The notes under the pieces: model-generated
Databases searched by the model: none
What the model was told of the DNA's origin: nothing
What the model saw: only the letters and a program-made list of their open reading frames with translations
Source: Heligmosomoides polygyrus polygyrus
Taxonomy: Eukaryota > Nematoda > Chromadorea > Rhabditida > Heligmosomidae
Direction: 5' to 3'
Assembly (NCBI GenBank): GCA_947396885.1
Contig: OX377206.1
Location: 15,313,466 to 15,377,465 of the forward strand
Length of the DNA: 64,000 nt
In this document: piece after piece, positions 60,431 through 64,000 of the stretch
Layout of the letters: each line of letters begins with the position of its first letter
Position numbering within the stretch: position 1 is the stretch's first letter
Translations under genes and position numbers: made by a program

Positions 60431-62121
60431 TGATGTAAAGAACTTCGAAAATTGGACACTGTTCAGACGAAATGGCGCTTTGCAAACCATGCTGAACACC
60501 TTTCAAAACAACCTGGACAATTCTGAAACATCTGGACATCTTCTATAACAAAAACAGCATCTTCTAGACTTAAGTAGACACTCCCTGAGAAGGTCAATAT
60601 GAATTTTCGACTTTGGGAAACTGTTACTTTCCTAGAAAATCTAGAATCGATCTCCTCAAAAAAGGTGAACCCAGTGTATAAAACTTTATAAAAATTATTT
60701 TTCTGGCAAACACAATAGATCAAAGCTCGAATTGTAGCAAAAAGCGGCATTTTTAAAAAACATTTAAAGATGAAATTGCGCCATGCACTGGTCCAGTACG
60801 TCGCAATTATCGTTCGACTGGTAATTTATATTCTGCTTACTTGGAACGACAAAGTGTTGTCTCCTTTCTGCATTGTTTCTATGTTTCTAGACTAATGTGC
60901 AAGTCGAAAACAGAACGTTAACTACCAATCGAAAGGCTGCTATGACGTGCTGGGCGAGCGCAGGGAGCACTTGATATAAAAAATAAACAAATAAAAAATG
61001 TTGCTTTCCTGCAATTCAAAATAAGTAGATAGAAATAAATAAAAACTCAAACCATCATTTTGCTTGAAAAATTCAGTTTGTATAAAGTTTTGAGCACTGT
61101 GCTCATCTTTTATAGCCAGTAAATTATAAATTTTTCGAAAAACCAATAGCAAGATTCCCTGGGTAATAATTTTGACTTTATAAGTGTGTCTGATTGGATC
61201 TAGAAGAAATCTCTTTTGATTTGGAAGATGTTCCAGTTTGGCTTCAAAAGTGTCCAGCTTGGTTTGAAAACCTTCCTTTTTTCTTTTGTAGTGATCCGGT
61301 TTGCTTTCACATCTGTTCACTTTGTTTTGAAGCGTGTCTAGTTTGCCTTGAAAATGCTATAAAATCACACTAATTTGTAGTGCCTGATCAGTTACTCAAG
61401 CCTATATTTCCGATAAATTCATAGCATTCATGGATTACTGCAACAACTTTGATGTTTGGTGTAAGCGATTCATGACCGAAAGACGAACAAAAGCCTAACA
61501 AACCTGCTTTTGTTGACTTCAACTATTGAAAGAAAGCAACGCAAACAACTAACGCAAACTGGTACAAACTGTAGAATAGGTGGCTAAGGCGTCGACTTTT
61601 AGCACAACTGACCACCCCATTAAGTTTTGAATCAACAAATTAGGCGACAGTTGAGCACCTCGGTGCGATATCCTTGCACGGTAGCTGACAAGAGTTGAAG
61701 ATGTTGTTCCATCTCTCAGGATGAATCGTCCGGATCACCACTTGATCGAAATGCAACGGTTTGCAATTATAAGACCGCCTACAATTTCTGAGCTTCCCAC
61801 GTATCAGTTATGGGGCCGGTTGGTACTCGGCGATCATAATGACGGGCGCAAGAAAGCAAAACGTGCAGATTGATCAATGCTGATCAATAGTTAAGCACTA
61901 ATCGATTTGTACGGCTTGTCCGGTGCGACAGTACTGAGCGCGAAGGACCACTTTGCACTAAGTGCAATCGCTATGATTTACGACTGCCTGCCAATAAATT
62001 TGTAGGGATCTTTTGAAGGCTGAATAGTAGTTCTGGTGGCGGTTTAAAGATCTGCGGCGAACTGTTATTTTATTTCGTAACACCTAAGACCATTATCAAA
62101 CAGTCCTGAGAATGAAACACA
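60431..62121. other. Gene-free stretch
   Basis: No gene is recognised. Around 61215-61360 a short motif of the type TTGGCTTCAAAAGTGTCCAGC recurs about four times in diverged form; on the minus strand it encodes Lys-rich, coiled-coil-like words (FQTKLDTFEAKLEH). No start, splice pattern or homology supports a gene. Confidence 0.45.
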
Positions 62122-62415
62122 TACGATGAAGGTCAGCGTTAGTCAATCCCTTCGTGGGATGCACCACGCATTTGAGGTATCGGAGAAGCCATTGGAGTGC
62201 GCCTTGTCGTCTACATTAACCTGCGGTGGTCAGCCGATGGGGAAATCGGAAGGACGACACTTGGAGCGGTACGATCCTCCAGAGAGAGAAAGGCTCCAGC
62301 CTCCAGATCCAAGCCGCATTGATGATCGAGAATCAGAGATACTGTCGCATAGGCCAAGTCATCGAAAATTAGTTGCACCAGTCACGTAATGCATTTTGTA
62401 GACACCAGCTGGACG
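62122..62415. mobile_element. SINE fragment joined to RTE-1 fragment
   Basis: 62122-62258 is the 3' part of the SINE on the minus strand (GTTAGTCAATCCCTTCGTGGG, CTGCGGTGGTCAGCCGATGG). From about 62259 it passes into an RTE-1-like piece with GATCGAGAATCAGAGATACTG, TCGCATAGGCCAAG and CACGTAATGCATTTTGTAGA, matching 35800-35890. It is a composite of two old insertions. Confidence 0.65.
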
Positions 62416-62566
62416 AAACAGTAAGCGATGCATTCCGCTTAGGGGAAGTACATACATACCGTGGTATCGTACTACCGTATTCGCGGTCATATGGTCCTAA
62501 TGAAGGAGAATTTCAACAGTGATACAGGAATCCACAAATAGAATACAAAACAGAACCAATCACAAA

Positions 62567-63126
62567 TGTTTAAAAACCAGAATGCAAGAATATTAATCGA
62601 AAGGTTTCTCAGATTCCTGCTAAATCTAAGTGAGAACTATTTTAAAGACTAAAAGGTAGACCATGGCAACATTATAGTAATAATCTTGGTTAACCAGCCT
62701 CTGGTCATGACTCGGAATCAATTCATTTCGCATATTTATCTGCGATAATCTACAAAGCACGGAACGACAAGCCGGAACATGACTCGGCACAAAAGAAAAC
62801 ATGTCAACAACACATAACGGGAGATCACTGGGCGCCGGAGTGGGGACGAACGCCGGCGTGGTCGGCGGAAGGAGCCGAAGCACCGCGATGAAGGGCTGGC
62901 CGGGTCCCTGGGTGCAGTCGCGCGTCCCTCAACCGTCCGGGTGGCAGTCCACGCGAGTCCTTTGTCCTCGCTTATATAGGTCCGTCCTCCTCAAGTCCGT
63001 GCCTGAAACAAGGAAGGGCAAGGGGCCGCGACGTTTCGAAAGATACGGCCAGCAAGGAGAGAGGCAACACGGGGGTAAAATGTCAAAACGGGACTCACCG
63101 CACCGATTCCTCCTTCGTCCCTTACA
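62567..63126 (-). mobile_element. Putative 3' LTR of an LTR retrotransposon
   Basis: On the minus strand a segment starting TGTAAGGGACG follows a polypurine tract. It contains a TATA-like CCTATATAAGCG (about 62971-62982) and could end TTTAAACA at 62567, giving about 560 bp. The start is well supported by the tract and the TG. The end is a guess from the CA rule, since no second LTR is in the window. Confidence 0.6.
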
Positions 63127-63138
63127 TCTCCCCCTTTT
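63127..63138 (-). promoter_or_regulatory. Polypurine tract
   Basis: Reads AAAAGGGGGAGA on the minus strand, directly before the putative LTR and about 20 bases after the stop codon of the helicase-like frame. This is the usual place for plus-strand priming in LTR elements. Confidence 0.75.
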
Positions 63139-63158
63139 CGCGAAGTCCGTCCTCGGAC

Positions 63159-64000
63159 TTAATACTTGATTGCAGCGGGGATAGTCTTCTCGAAGAAGCA
63201 CATTTCAGCCAGAACTCTATTGAAGCGACACCATGTGATGATTTGTTCCCATAGTGGTATAACTTGAAGCGACGAGAGGCATCCTATGACGAACATTCCG
63301 TCTCGAGCCCGGGATAGCGCGACGTTGAGGCGACTGCAAAAAACGAATGGTTGGCGTCTTTGTCGATATGAGTCCGTGTGGTACACACAATCACAATAGA
63401 TTTTTCCGATCCCTGTGCACTGTCGACCGTAGCGACGGCCACCTCGGTATCGCGCAGCACAGCTTCACATAGATATTTTTGGTCACGATAGAGGCATATG
63501 ACCATAATGTCCTCAGCGCGGACTCCTTTTGCTTTTAAAAGGCACACCAGGACGCGCACGGGAAAGTCATCGTCCCTTGAGTAGTTGGAAGAGGAATATA
63601 TTTGTCCTAGAGGCAGCGTTACAGAGCCGAAAGAAACCGTTTTCGCCTTAAAGTCCATAATCATTTTCGGTAGTAATGAAAGTACGTCATTTCCTATTAT
63701 TACTTCATAAGCGGAGTTGATATTAGGAACACATAGACCTTTTGTAAAGTGAACGACAGGAGTCAACTCAATGTTTGCAATTTTCATTCTTACTACTTTA
63801 GATCCGGCCATAGGAACTTGGGTGCCAGCCATACCTACTGCTTTTAGAGAAATAGGAGGATCAAGATGGAAGATACCGAGAGCTGAGCAGAGATCCTGGG
63901 CTGCTAGTGTGATACTGGAGCCGGTGTCAACTAAAGCTGACACGCTAACTCCGTTGACGGTAATACGGATATGGGCGGACATAGAGTGATCGGCAAGAGA
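63159..64000 (-). CDS. Retropepsin joined to UPF1-like helicase C-terminal half (partial)
   Basis: The frame runs in from beyond the window end; the first Met in view is at 63982. Counting from there, residues 14-25 hold the aspartic protease active site ALVDTGSS (DTG at 19-21), and 93-101 hold the second conserved block YEVIIGNDV of Ty3/Gypsy-type retropepsins. From about residue 140 the chain turns into the second RecA domain of a superfamily 1 helicase: AEDIMVICLYRDQ (motif IV region) and TVDSAQGSEKSIVIV (motif V). The Arg-finger motif VI, SRLNVALSRARDG, then GMFVIG follows in a different frame, ending at 63159. A one-base shift lies near 63350. The Walker motifs, RT, RNase H and integrase are not seen. 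Either an element captured a helicase end or a deletion fused two distant parts of a longer polyprotein. Confidence 0.8.

Noticed and set aside
60940..61320. 126-codon minus-strand frame with coiled-coil-like repeats
   Set aside because: Only the first third is repetitive and Lys-rich; the rest is AT-rich and unlike any protein I know. No splice signals or start context support it.

Overview
The window looks like nuclear DNA of a parasitic roundworm, most likely a strongylid related to the hookworms. It holds one host gene with many small exons, coding for a nematode-type ATP-dependent 6-phosphofructokinase. The rest is dominated by animal mobile elements: mariner and DD37D Tc1/mariner-type transposons, RTE and Jockey/CR1-group LINEs, a tRNA-derived SINE family, short fold-back elements and the 3' end of an LTR element. 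The assignment to nematodes rests on my knowledge of these families, not on a search. There are no bacterial operons, CRISPR arrays, rRNA genes or convincing functional tRNA genes.

Layout: 1-3.1 kb has no gene and carries small repeats and a purine-rich strand. 3.1-5.5 kb is a decayed LINE split by a 1 kb palindromic element. 5.5-19 kb is gene-free, with fold-back elements, TTCGAA-rich repeats, SINE copies and an unusual density of poly-G/poly-C tracts. 19.7-34.2 kb is the phosphofructokinase gene: 21 exons, 831 residues predicted, with introns that host SINEs and MITEs. 35-46.7 kb is a transposon-rich stretch with an RTE-1-like remnant, two mariners, a 5'-truncated LINE, a 470 bp fold-back element and SINEs. 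47.1-60.2 kb is a giant imperfect palindrome with arms of about 3.1 kb once insertions are removed. Its left arm was invaded by a mariner, which was itself invaded by a full-length RTE LINE with an open 1015-codon frame; a DD37D transposon sits near the apex. 62.1-64 kb holds a SINE/LINE remnant and then, on the minus strand, the 3' end of an LTR element whose last reading frame joins a retropepsin to the C-terminal half of an UPF1-like helicase.

The most notable points are: (i) the intact RTE LINE starts with a tRNA-like segment holding perfect Pol III A and B boxes; (ii) the retropepsin-helicase fusion abuts a polypurine tract and LTR; (iii) the giant palindrome has a readable order of insertions; (iv) three intron positions are shared between the two halves of the phosphofructokinase gene, and two introns use GC donors.

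The phosphofructokinase is the only clear host gene. Everything else that codes is transposon protein, mostly broken. Most other short open frames look like chance frames and were left out.
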